A model generated the notes under the pieces. That model was given only the letters and a program-made list of their open reading frames with translations, was not told where the DNA came from and did not search any database. The position numbers and the translations under genes were made by a program. DNA of 64,000 nucleotides, taken from positions 1 to 64,000 of the forward strand of contig DASSSY010000002.1 of assembly GCA_035708205.1 (NCBI GenBank), given 5' to 3'. Shown here piece after piece: positions 1 through 7,800 of the stretch; position 1 is the stretch's first letter; the number at the start of each line of letters is the position of its first letter. Source of the DNA: DASSSY01 sp035708205 (GTDB lineage: Bacteria > Bacteroidota > Bacteroidia > Chitinophagales > Chitinophagaceae).

Positions 1-16
1 AGTCCCTAATAAACTC

Positions 17-128
17 CTTATGGTGGTATTGCCGAGGGTGTTCACCTCTTCCCATTCCGAACAGAGCAGTTAAGCCCCTCATGGCCGATGGTACTGGTTA
101 ACTCCGGGAGAGCAGGTAGCCGCCATAT
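17..128 (+). rRNA. rrf: 5S ribosomal RNA
   Basis: The segment has the conserved 5S core, with CCGAACAGAGCAGTTAAG around 57-75 and GGGAGAGCAGGTAGCCGCC near the 3' end. The ends pair (20-26 with 120-126) to form helix I. Length is about 112 nt, as expected. It is probably the last gene of an rRNA operon whose 23S gene lies just left of the window. Exact ends are uncertain by a few bases. Confidence 0.93.
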
Positions 129-135
129 TTATTCT

Positions 136-173
136 AAACCGTTTCATGTCTTTTGATGTGAAACGGTTTTTTT
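136..173 (+). terminator. Intrinsic terminator of the rRNA operon
   Basis: An 11-bp perfect stem (136-146 paired with 159-169) with a 12-nt loop is followed directly by a T-run. It starts about 8 nt after the 5S gene, so it is the expected rRNA operon terminator. Confidence 0.9.
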
Positions 174-203
174 GTTATTTAGATGTTATTCACTCCCGAA
201 AAC

Positions 204-256
204 TTGTTTGTTTGTTTGTTTGTTTGTTTGTTTGTTTGTTTGTTTGTTTGTTTGTG
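204..256. repeat. TTTG tetranucleotide tandem repeat, about 13 units
   Basis: An uninterrupted run of about 13 TTTG units lies between the 5S terminator and the next gene at 502. The rest of 174-501 shows no coding signal. Runs of this kind change length by slipped-strand mispairing. It sits about 250 bp upstream of a small secreted-protein gene, too far to say that it controls it. Confidence 0.95.
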
Positions 257-501
257 TCAGATTTTTAGTGAAATTATGCAAATTTGGATTAGGGTTCACA
301 GCTGGTCTGTCTCATTATTGAAATACGAGTACATTTTGTAGCAAAATTCTAGATACTGCAAGCTCAAAATGCTCAAGAAGCGGCTTCCTCCGCATCAATG
401 TAACTAGGTCGGCGATTTACAGACAGTCCTTTTGGATAACTGAAAATCGGGGTAAATATCGCTCCCCGGAATATTTCCTATGTGAATAAACGAATTGTAA
501 A

Positions 502-865
502 ATGAAAAAACTACTTTTCTATTTAATGATTGCCGTGGCTCTATGCGGTATTACCGCTTTTGCTCCGCAAATGGCAACTACTTGTTACGCTGCTCAAGAG
601 GGGGGCTCAATCCATTGGACATATAGTTTCGATAATGGATATTCTTTGGTTTTTGATGGCACGATTACCGGCTTTGACAAGAATGGCGTACCTCATGGTA
701 CAGGTACCCTTAATTGACCCCGATGGTAATAAGACTGTAATTCCAAATGTTCCGTTTAGTTATACAGGCTTTGATGCATCAGGCAATCCTGATTTAGCTA
801 AATTCTTGCAGGAACACCCTAGCGTAAACCAAGCGTTTATTGTTTGGTTATTATCTACGTATTAG
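502..865 (+). pseudogene. Small secreted protein, interrupted by a one-base frameshift
   Basis: The first frame starts with a clear signal peptide (MKKLLFYLMIAVALCG..., cleavage near residue 30) and ends at 717. Removing one A from TTAATT at 711-716 joins it to the second frame, which runs to 865 and gives a coherent protein of about 120 residues. The joined part reads GVPHGTGTLIDPDGN, similar to a MORN-type repeat. The protein family is not recognised. The frameshift could be a real mutation or a sequence error. Confidence 0.6.
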
Positions 866-940
866 TTTATTCTATAAAATAGCGGCTTGTATCTACTGAA
901 TATTATCGCCGCTATTTCTTATTTACTTAAAAACAAGACA

Positions 941-1663
941 ATGAAGCATATTATATATTGTATTTTATTTTGCGTATTTGGAGTATGTATTTCCAGAAGC
1001 GGGTTTGCCCAAATAAAATATGCCGACTTAGAAATTGTCATCAATCAACCATCAGATAGCACAAGTTTTCCATGGGGGGACACTGCAAAATTTAGTTTTT
1101 TTATACAAAACCTTGGCCCCGACAGTTTATCGCCAAGCGATACTGTTTCTGTCGGTTTTTTACATTTTGGTCAATTTTTCCCCTTAACTGGCGTTAGTCT
1201 CAATTCTGGAGATTCTACGCATTTTAATAATGCTGCGAGTCTTTGGAATGACGATCCCTTGACTAATGATACCGGGCATTTTTGTATGAGTGTTCGTATC
1301 GTTTCATCAGGAATTGTGGATACCAATGCCCTTAACGATACCGCTTGTGTTTCCTATGTGCTGTTGGGTAATCCTACTACCGGAATAGCCACTACCGAAA
1401 AAAATAAGCCATTAAAACTTTTTCCCAATCCCGCTTCTAGCACTGTGACCATCCAACTTAATGATGTTGCCCGCTTTCATCAGTTGCAGCTTACGGTTAC
1501 CGACATCTTAGGACGTGAAGTGCTTTCCAAAGATTACAAACCAAAATCCCAAACGGATGACAATACGATTCGTTTTGATGTTACCGGCTTTCTGCCCGGC
1601 ATTTATTTTGTGCGTCTGATGGCAGATAGGCAAGTTTTCAGGGCTAAGCTTGTTGTTCGGTAA
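941..1663 (+). CDS. T9SS-secreted protein with CARDB-like domain and type A sorting domain
   Basis: The start at 941 gives a signal peptide (MKHIIYCILFCVFGVCISRSGFAQ). An upstream in-frame start at 887 would bury it. Residues of about 25-150 look like a CARDB-type immunoglobulin fold (IVINQPSDSTSFPWGDTAKFSF..., IQNLGPDS). The last 80 residues are a T9SS type A C-terminal sorting domain (LKLFPNPASSTVTI at its start, GIYFVRL near its end), which directs export through the type IX system and surface attachment. No enzymatic domain is visible. It may be a small adhesin or structural surface protein. Confidence 0.85.
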   Translation: MKHIIYCILFCVFGVCISRSGFAQIKYADLEIVINQPSDSTSFPWGDTAKFSFFIQNLGPDSLSPSDTVSVGFLHFGQFFPLTGVSLNSGDSTHFNNAASLWNDDPLTNDTGHFCMSVRIVSSGIVDTNALNDTACVSYVLLGNPTTGIATTEKNKPLKLFPNPASSTVTIQLNDVARFHQLQLTVTDILGREVLSKDYKPKSQTDDNTIRFDVTGFLPGIYFVRLMADRQVFRAKLVVR

Positions 1664-1806
1664 AAATACATCGCCGGATAAATGGCACAATTATGCTTAC
1701 GCTTCATGTCCATAAAGACTTGAGGCGTTTTTGCATATCTGTTGAACAACTATTGTCCCATCAATATTATTAATCCCTATCGCTTCCTAATCTTTTATTT
1801 ATCCGG

Positions 1807-1814
1807 TAACTTTG
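1807..1814 (+). promoter_or_regulatory. -7 box of mnmA, leaderless arrangement
   Basis: TAACTTTG matches the Bacteroidota -7 consensus TAnnTTTG. Its last base is only 5 nt before the mnmA ATG at 1819, so transcription should begin at or next to the start codon. No good -33 TTTG is seen at the ideal spacing. Confidence 0.6.
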
Positions 1815-1818
1815 CGTC

Positions 1819-2994
1819 ATGAAACGGGTTGTTGTCGGCTTATCGGGAGGCGTGGACTCCAGTGTGGCGGCCTATTTGCTGAAAGAGCAGGGCTATGAAG
1901 TGATCGGCATGTTCATGCGCAACTGGCATAATAATGATGTAACCCTCTCTAACGAATGCCCCTGGATTGATGATTCCAATGACGCTTTATCGGTTGCCGA
2001 AAAATTAGGCATTCCTTATTATGTCATTGATTTAAGCAAAGACTATAAGGAGCGCATTGTTGATTATATGTTTGCGGAATATGAAAAAGGCCGCACTCCG
2101 AACCCAGATGTCCTCTGCAACCGGGAAATTAAGTTTGATATTTTTCTGAAAGAAGCGCTGAAGCTGAAAGCTGATTTTGTGGCCACTGGTCATTACTGCC
2201 GGAAAACGACCGATGATAGCGGCAGGCATCATTTGCTGGCAGGTAAAGACCCGGGCAAAGACCAGTCTTATTTCCTCTGTCAGCTCAGCCAGGAGCAATT
2301 GGCTAAGGCTATGTTTCCAATTGGCGATTTGCTGAAATCGGAAGTGCGGGACATCGCGAAAAAAGCCGGTCTGTCCACCGCCGGAAAGCGCGATTCTCAG
2401 GGTTTATGTTTTATTGGGAAAGTGGATTTGCCCACTTTTTTACAGCAACAGCTCAAACCCAAGCAGGGCGATATTATTGAGATTGAGGCCAATTTAGAAA
2501 AAATACAAGCTTATCATCAAATGCCGGCAACGGTCGAAAATGTTGAAGCCTTGGCCGAGCCATTTACTTTTGAAAAGCATGAGGGCGTAAAAGTAGGCGA
2601 GCATCAGGGTGCCCAGTTTTATACGGTTGGCCAGCGTAAAGGACTGCACATTGGCGGCCGTCCCAACCCTTCTTTTGTTTTGCAAATCGATACCAAAAAT
2701 AACCTTATTTTCTCTGGTCAGTCAGGCGATCATCCGGGCTTGAACCGGTATGCCCTCAAAATCGCGGAACCGGATATTCATTTCATTAATCCCGATGCGG
2801 AATTAAAGGTAGGCGAAAGCCGGACAATGTCGGTGCGCATTCGTTATCGCCAGCCTTTACAAAAGACCATGCTCATCCGGAAAGCGGATGGCCTGTACAT
2901 TCTTTTTGAAGAATTGCAACGGGGGATTACCTCCGGCCAGTTTGCCGCCTGGTATGACCGGGATGAATTGATCGGCTCCGGCGTTATTATGTAG
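1819..2994 (+). CDS. mnmA: tRNA-specific 2-thiouridylase MnmA
   Basis: MnmA puts the sulfur on C2 of the wobble uridine (U34) in tRNA-Lys, Glu and Gln, using ATP and a persulfide relay. The protein opens with the PP-loop ATPase motif GLSGGVDSSVAA (residues 7-18). It contains the first catalytic cysteine in NPDVLCNREIKF (about residue 99) and the second in SQGLCFIGK (about residue 198). It ends with the central and C-terminal beta-barrel domains (YTVGQRKGLHIGG, SGQSGDHPGL). Length 391 aa is normal for Bacteroidota. Transcription is probably leaderless. It converges on the M16 gene with a 12-bp gap. Confidence 0.97.
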   Translation: MKRVVVGLSGGVDSSVAAYLLKEQGYEVIGMFMRNWHNNDVTLSNECPWIDDSNDALSVAEKLGIPYYVIDLSKDYKERIVDYMFAEYEKGRTPNPDVLCNREIKFDIFLKEALKLKADFVATGHYCRKTTDDSGRHHLLAGKDPGKDQSYFLCQLSQEQLAKAMFPIGDLLKSEVRDIAKKAGLSTAGKRDSQGLCFIGKVDLPTFLQQQLKPKQGDIIEIEANLEKIQAYHQMPATVENVEALAEPFTFEKHEGVKVGEHQGAQFYTVGQRKGLHIGGRPNPSFVLQIDTKNNLIFSGQSGDHPGLNRYALKIAEPDIHFINPDAELKVGESRTMSVRIRYRQPLQKTMLIRKADGLYILFEELQRGITSGQFAAWYDRDELIGSGVIM

Positions 2995-3006
2995 CCCGTT
3001 TGAGTT

Positions 3007-4296
3007 TTATACCACGACCAGTTCATAATAATCGCCCGGGTCGAAATATTTTTGTGCCAACTGCTGTAATTCTCCCGGAGTAGCTGAGCGGTAGATCCTC
3101 AGGTTATCATAAAAATGTTCCCGGTCGAAACCGTTTAGAATAAGGCCTTTCCAGCGACGGATCAACGAAAACGGGCCGTCCAGGTCGCCGAGCAGGCTGC
3201 CGAAAAGATAGTTCTTGACCAGGCTTAATTCTTCATCTGAAACAGCTTCACGGCAAAGGCGCTGCATTTCTTTCCGGGATTCTTCAATAACCGCGGTGCA
3301 AACCTCTTTCCCTGCCTCGGTGGCAATGGTTAGCGTGCTGGCCCGTTCATAAGCATAAATCTGTGAATAAATGCCATAAGTATAGCCTTTGTCTTCCCGG
3401 ATATTGGCCATAAGCCGTGAGCCGAAATAGCCGCCCAGTAAGGTATTGAGCAGGACCATCGGGACAAAATCTGGATGATGCCTGTCGGGGAAGGCCCGGA
3501 GCAGGCGTACTGCGCCCTGGACGCTTTCTTCCTGGATGTCCAGTTGGAGTTTTCTTTTTTTTCCCGGGGTAATAAGGTGTTGTTTCGCGACAATTCCGGC
3601 GCCTAGCGGCATTCCCCATTGTTCCCGGCCGAAATACTGCTCCACTAAAGTCACGGTGCCGGTGTCAACCATTCCCGCCATGAACAAGGTGCAATTGGCC
3701 GAGGTATAATATTGGCTGTGGAATTCTTTTAAATCCGCAACCTGCAGCTCTTCTAAATTTTCTTTTTTACTGAACCGGCCGTAGGGATGATCGTAGCCGA
3801 AAACCTGCGCATCGGCTTCCCTGTTGGCCACGAAATCGACTTTCTTTAAGTTCACGGAAAGATGCTGAATGGCGTTTCTCCGGTAGATATCCAATTCGTT
3901 TTCGGGGAACCGGGCGTCAAAAATAATTTCCTGAACGATAGGCAATAGCTTGCCGAGATGGCGGCTGAGGCAATGCAGCGATAAGGTGGAATAATCGTTA
4001 TTGGCCGATGAATGCAGCGAGGCGCCATAAAATTCCAGGGCCTCGTTTATCTGCGCTTCGGTTTTGCTTGAGGTGCCGTTCCTTATCATGCCCGCTGTGG
4101 CATAAGCCACGCCGGGCTTGTTTTCTTCCCAAAGCCCTGCTTTAAACACCCATTCCAGTTGTACAACGTCCTGTGTCCCGGCGCAAAGCCAGTAAAGCGA
4201 AAGGTTATTCCGGAAAACGGATCTCCGGCAATCCGGAAGCTGAAAATTAAAGTTCACGGCATCATGAACGGCAGGAGCAATTGTTCGGTTGAGCAT
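3007..4296 (-). CDS. M16 family (insulinase-like) protein lacking the zinc site
   Basis: At 429 aa it has the two-lobe M16B architecture, with the N-terminal lobe followed by the C-terminal GxxF/GSRLMANIREDKGYTYGIYS segment near residue 300. At the place where active members have HxxEH (GVAHFLEH), this protein reads GVAYATAGM (from residue 61), so both histidines and the glutamate are lost. It should therefore not be a protease by itself. In many Bacteroidota an inactive M16 subunit pairs with an active one encoded next to it, but no active partner is present here. It is cytoplasmic or periplasmic; no signal peptide is obvious. Confidence 0.85.
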   Translation of the reverse strand: MLNRTIAPAVHDAVNFNFQLPDCRRSVFRNNLSLYWLCAGTQDVVQLEWVFKAGLWEENKPGVAYATAGMIRNGTSSKTEAQINEALEFYGASLHSSANNDYSTLSLHCLSRHLGKLLPIVQEIIFDARFPENELDIYRRNAIQHLSVNLKKVDFVANREADAQVFGYDHPYGRFSKKENLEELQVADLKEFHSQYYTSANCTLFMAGMVDTGTVTLVEQYFGREQWGMPLGAGIVAKQHLITPGKKRKLQLDIQEESVQGAVRLLRAFPDRHHPDFVPMVLLNTLLGGYFGSRLMANIREDKGYTYGIYSQIYAYERASTLTIATEAGKEVCTAVIEESRKEMQRLCREAVSDEELSLVKNYLFGSLLGDLDGPFSLIRRWKGLILNGFDREHFYDNLRIYRSATPGELQQLAQKYFDPGDYYELVVV

Positions 4297-4300
4297 GGCG

Positions 4301-4308
4301 CAAATTTA
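4301..4308 (-). promoter_or_regulatory. -7 box of the M16 gene
   Basis: On the minus strand the bases read TAAATTTG, a TAnnTTTG match, ending 5 nt before the ATG at 4296. This is the same leaderless layout as mnmA. Confidence 0.5.
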
Positions 4309-4340
4309 CGATTTGGCCGGCAATAAAATGATTTATGACG

Positions 4341-4348
4341 TACTTTTG
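4341..4348 (+). promoter_or_regulatory. -7 box of the ComA-like gene
   Basis: TACTTTTG matches TAnnTTTG and lies 46 nt before the start codon at 4395. The two divergent genes (M16 and this one) share a 98-bp intergenic region. Confidence 0.5.
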
Positions 4349-4394
4349 CAACCGTTGAAATAAATTCCTTTACTTAAACGTAAATAACTTTTAT

Positions 4395-5159
4395 ATGGCT
4401 CTTCATTTAACACAAATGCCTGACCGCACGACAGCGCCGCGGAAAAGCGGCTTGACCATGATCATGGATAAAGGCCTGAGCGTACAGGATGTGAAAAATT
4501 TTCTTTCTGTTGCCGCCCCTTATGTGGATTTAATAAAGCTGGGCTTCGGAACCGCTTATGTGACGCCTAACCTGAAAGATAAATTAAAGGTGTACCAGGA
4601 ATATAATATTCCCGTGTATCTGGGCGGTACTTTGTTTGAAGCTTGTTTGGTTCGTGGTCAGGTAGATGAATATATCGCCGCGTTAAAAGAATATGGCATT
4701 AGCTACGCCGAAGTTTCGGATGGTTCGGTAAGCATTAATCATGCTGATAAATGTAAGTATATCGAAAAAATGGCTAAAGAAGGCCTGACGGTACTTTCTG
4801 AGGTCGGATCTAAGGACGCCACGCATATTATGCCGCCTTACAAGTGGATCGAACAAATGGCTTCCGAGCTGAATGCCGGCTCTTCTTATGTGATCGCCGA
4901 AGCGCGCGAATCGGGAAATATTGGTATTTACCGGGGGACGGGAGAAGTGCGCGAAGGGCTGGTCCAGGAAATCCTGACCCGTATTCCGGCAGAACAGATT
5001 ATTTGGGAAGCGCCGCAAAAAGCGCAACAGGTCTATTTCATCAATTTATTGGGCTGTAATGCCAACTTGGGTAATATTGCGCCAGCGGAACTCATTCCTT
5101 TAGAAGCGATGCGTATCGGCCTGCGTGGCGATACTTTTCATTTCTTTCTGAAAAAATAG
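4395..5159 (+). CDS. Phosphosulfolactate synthase-like protein (ComA family)
   Basis: ComA enzymes are TIM barrels that add sulfite to phosphoenolpyruvate to make (2R)-phosphosulfolactate. The family is known from coenzyme M synthesis in methanogens and from 3-sulfolactate formation in Bacillus. The family pattern is visible: SGLTMIMDKGLSVQDVKNFL (residues 19-38), DLIKLGFGTAYVTPNL, YLGGTLFE, EVSDGSVSI, LSEVGSKD, VIAEARESGNIGIY, IWEAPQKAQQVYFI and GCNANLGNIAP. At 254 aa it is full length. In Bacteroidota its product could feed sulfonate or sulfonolipid metabolism, but no other sulfonate gene is next to it, so that is inference. Confidence 0.85.
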   Translation: MALHLTQMPDRTTAPRKSGLTMIMDKGLSVQDVKNFLSVAAPYVDLIKLGFGTAYVTPNLKDKLKVYQEYNIPVYLGGTLFEACLVRGQVDEYIAALKEYGISYAEVSDGSVSINHADKCKYIEKMAKEGLTVLSEVGSKDATHIMPPYKWIEQMASELNAGSSYVIAEARESGNIGIYRGTGEVREGLVQEILTRIPAEQIIWEAPQKAQQVYFINLLGCNANLGNIAPAELIPLEAMRIGLRGDTFHFFLKK

Positions 5160-5179
5160 TCGACACTGAATATTTGAAC

Positions 5180-5225
5180 GCGTTGTCCTCAAAGCATTAT
5201 TATTGCTGGAGGACAACGCTTTTGC
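5180..5225. terminator. Terminator between convergent genes
   Basis: An 11-bp perfect stem (5180-5190 with 5209-5219) is followed by TTTT on the plus strand. It lies between the ComA-like gene and the convergent adenosyltransferase gene and may serve both. Confidence 0.8.
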
Positions 5226-5265
5226 ATAAGGAGGATCGGTTTTTCTAAGAGAAGCGGTAAATTCC

Positions 5266-5826
5266 TTACCCGTTAGGGCGCCATTGAATTTCGGCTCCCC
5301 CGTGGTTGTGGATAATAAAACGGGACAGCACAAAAAAGAAATCGGAAAGCCGGTTGAGGTATTTTATGGCCAGCTCATTGACCGGTTCGTTTTGATTTTG
5401 CAGATGGATGGCCTTTCTTTCGGCGCGCCGGCAGACACTTCTGCAAACATGGGCCGCGCTGGCCGCCCGGTGGCCTCCGGGTAAAATGAAATGCTTCAGG
5501 GGCGGAAGCGTTTCTTCCATCCGGTCTATTTTTTGTTCCAAACCGGCAATATGTTGTTCCTCAATATCCGGCAACTTCATCTTCAGATCTTTATGCGGGT
5601 CTGTAGCCAATACGGCGCCCAGGTCGAATAAGCGGTTCTGAATGTCAAATAGCCAGGATTTGATGTCGGCATCATCCAATTGATCGTTGAGCGCACCAAT
5701 AAAGGAATTGAGCTCATCCACCGTACCGTAGGCCTCTATGCGGACATGGTCCTTAGCGACCCGCGTGCCGCCTATAAGTGCGGTAGTGCCTTTATCGCCG
5801 GTTTTAGTATATACTTTTAAAGACAT
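5266..5826 (-). CDS. Cob(I)yrinic acid a,c-diamide adenosyltransferase, PduO type
   Basis: The enzyme transfers the adenosyl group of ATP to cob(I)alamin or cobyrinate to make coenzyme B12. The N-terminus has the ATP-binding motif YTKTGDKGTTALIGG (residues 6-20). It is followed by VDELNSFIGAL (about 36-46) and the C-terminal helix with FILPGG and CRSVCRRAER, the substrate and ATP contacts of the PduO/MMAB family. At 186 aa it is of normal length. It lies 39 bp downstream of the ABC ATPase gene on the same strand and is probably co-transcribed with it. Confidence 0.95.
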   Translation of the reverse strand: MSLKVYTKTGDKGTTALIGGTRVAKDHVRIEAYGTVDELNSFIGALNDQLDDADIKSWLFDIQNRLFDLGAVLATDPHKDLKMKLPDIEEQHIAGLEQKIDRMEETLPPLKHFILPGGHRAASAAHVCRSVCRRAERKAIHLQNQNEPVNELAIKYLNRLSDFFFVLSRFIIHNHGGAEIQWRPNG

Positions 5827-5865
5827 TTTGAATGGAGTGTTTTATTAATCTGAGGAATGGGATAT

Positions 5866-6567
5866 TCAGGATACGCGGTGCGGGCTGTTCGTTTCGTCTT
5901 TTTCCACAAAGCCATCCCGGATGCGCACAATGCGCAGCGCATGGTCGGCAATATCTTCTTCATGGGTGACCAGTACAACGGTATTGCCTTTCGATTGGAT
6001 GTCTTCAAACATGGCCATGATCTCAATAGACGTTTTGGTATCTAAATTTCCCGTCGGTTCATCCGCCAGAATCAGGGACGGGTTATTGATAAGGGCGCGT
6101 GCAATGGCCACACGCTGGCACTGGCCGCCGGAAAGCTCGTTGGGTTTATGGCCCGAACGGTCGGAGAGCCCTACCTGAGATAGCATTTCCCAGGCGCGCT
6201 CCAGCCTTTCTTTTTTGCCGATACCGGCATAGGTTAAGGGTACCGCCACGTTTTCCAACGCTGTCATCCGGGGGAGAAGATTAAATTGTTGAAAAACGAA
6301 CCCGATTTCCTTATTGCGGACGGCAGCCAGGTCATTGTCCGCCATGTGGCTGACGTCCTGCCCGTTTAAGATGTATTTCCCCGAGGTGGCCGCGTCCAGG
6401 CAGCCTAAGATATTCATCAATGTTGATTTGCCTGAACCTGATGGGCCCATCAGGGCCACATATTCATTTCGTTTAATGTCCAAATTAATGCCTTTTAGAA
6501 CCGTCACCGGCTCCTTACCGAGGTAATAGTTCTTTTTGATATCTTCAAGATGAATAACAGGTGACAT
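5866..6567 (-). CDS. ABC transporter ATP-binding protein, LolD/MacB type
   Basis: The 233-aa ATPase has a complete set of ABC motifs: Walker A GPSGSGKST (residues 41-49), Q-loop FVFQQFNLLPRM, signature LSGGQCQRVAIARAL, Walker B LILADEPTGNLD, and the switch histidine in LVTHE. The combination of EYVALMGPSGSGKST with NLDTKTS places it in the LolD/MacB/FtsE branch, which powers lipoprotein release or MacB-type efflux. The membrane subunit is not adjacent, so the substrate cannot be named. It is the first gene of a two-gene unit with the adenosyltransferase. Confidence 0.9.
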   Translation of the reverse strand: MSPVIHLEDIKKNYYLGKEPVTVLKGINLDIKRNEYVALMGPSGSGKSTLMNILGCLDAATSGKYILNGQDVSHMADNDLAAVRNKEIGFVFQQFNLLPRMTALENVAVPLTYAGIGKKERLERAWEMLSQVGLSDRSGHKPNELSGGQCQRVAIARALINNPSLILADEPTGNLDTKTSIEIMAMFEDIQSKGNTVVLVTHEEDIADHALRIVRIRDGFVEKDETNSPHRVS

Positions 6568-6797
6568 GAATATGTTTGGGGCTTTGATTGAATGAATTTA
6601 AGCCTCAAATTTATTGATAAATTCAGAGGGGGCAAAAATACTTTTCTTCAGGCCTGCGGTTTCCGGTTTGAAAAAGCAATCTCCAAGGGCAGAGCAAGTT
6701 TCCATTTGATTTTTTACCCGGATATTCGCATCTTTGTAGCCTTGAAATGCTGCATAAAGACTATAGGGGCAGATAATTGCAGTTAAAACCTTTTGTT

Positions 6798-7580
6798 ATG
6801 AACGTGAAAACGATGGCTGAATATGTGGCCGAAGGCCGCGAGCCGGAAGTGCTGTTTTTTGTGGGTTGTGCCGGTAGCTTTGACCAGCGGGCTCAAAAAA
6901 TAACCCGTGCCTTTACGCTGATCCTTCAAAAGGTAGGCATTGAATTCGCGGTTTTAGGAAAAGAAGAAATGTGTAACGGGGATCCCGCCCGCCGTGCAGG
7001 CAATGAGTTTCTGTTCCAGATGATGGCCTATAACAATATCCAGATGTTTAACGGCTATAATGTCAAAAAGATCATTACGACCTGCCCGCATTGCTTTAAT
7101 ATCTTTAAGAACGAGTATCCCAGGTTGGGCGGGCATTATGAAGTCATGCACCATACCGTTTTCCTGCAACAGCTGATCGATTCCGGCAAGCTGATTTTAA
7201 AAGAAGGCGGTAAATTCAAAGGGCGTAAAATTACTTATCACGATAGTTGCTACTTAGGCAGGGGAAATAATATTTATGAAGCGCCCCGCAAGGTACTGGA
7301 GGCCCTGGACGTAGAATTGATAGAGATGAAGCATTGCCGTTCCAATGGGCTATGTTGTGGCGCCGGGGGCGCCCAGATGTTTAAAGAAGAGGAAAAAGGC
7401 AATAAGCGGATCAATATTAAACGTATTGAGGAAGCGTTGGACACAAGCGCTAAAACGGTGGCATCCAACTGCCCTTTCTGTATGACCATGCTTTCGGACG
7501 GCATCAAGAATAAAGAAAAAGAAGACGAGGTGGAGGTGCTGGATGTTGCCGAAATGGTGGCGCAGTCATTGGCGCTATGA
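6798..7580 (+). CDS. (Fe-S)-binding cysteine-rich redox protein (CCG domains)
   Basis: Two CCG-type cysteine-rich repeats are seen, as in LutA, GlpC and HdrB: FFVGCAGSFDQRA...TCPHCFNIFKNEYP in the first half and YHDSCYLGR...GLCCGAGG...SNCPFCMTML in the second. Such proteins bind a 4Fe-4S or noncubane cluster and pass electrons to or from quinones or disulfides. In Bacteroidota this 260-aa protein usually lies beside an electron-transfer partner, which is not seen here. The start at 6798 (ATG) is preferred over a TTG at 6777. A weak -7 box (ATCTTTG) lies near 6730. Confidence 0.85.
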   Translation: MNVKTMAEYVAEGREPEVLFFVGCAGSFDQRAQKITRAFTLILQKVGIEFAVLGKEEMCNGDPARRAGNEFLFQMMAYNNIQMFNGYNVKKIITTCPHCFNIFKNEYPRLGGHYEVMHHTVFLQQLIDSGKLILKEGGKFKGRKITYHDSCYLGRGNNIYEAPRKVLEALDVELIEMKHCRSNGLCCGAGGAQMFKEEEKGNKRINIKRIEEALDTSAKTVASNCPFCMTMLSDGIKNKEKEDEVEVLDVAEMVAQSLAL

Positions 7581-7592
7581 CCGGTAATGCCT

Positions 7593-7621
7593 TTGCGTAT
7601 ATATACGCAATGACTTTTTTA
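7593..7621 (+). terminator. Terminator of the Fe-S protein gene
   Basis: A palindrome at 7593-7610 (7-bp arms around a TATA loop) is followed by a T-run at 7614-7620, 13 bp after the stop codon. Confidence 0.65.
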
Positions 7622-7744
7622 TCACCGCCGAAAACCAGGTTGCCCTTGCCTACCGGGATATCGGAGGACAACGACTACCGTGATGCCGTCATATAGTCGT
7701 CGGAATGGTATAAGTTTTTCTGGAAAGACACATCATAAATGGAA

Positions 7745-7777
7745 GAACGGCATTCATAATACTCATGAATGTCGTTC
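7745..7777. terminator. Hairpin between convergent genes
   Basis: A 13-bp stem (7745-7757 with 7765-7777, one G-T pair) with a 7-nt loop lies 24 bp from the end of the peptidase gene. It probably ends transcription of that minus-strand gene. The T-tract on either side is weak. Confidence 0.55.
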
Positions 7778-7800
7778 CTTATTTGGATAAGCCGGGGCAA

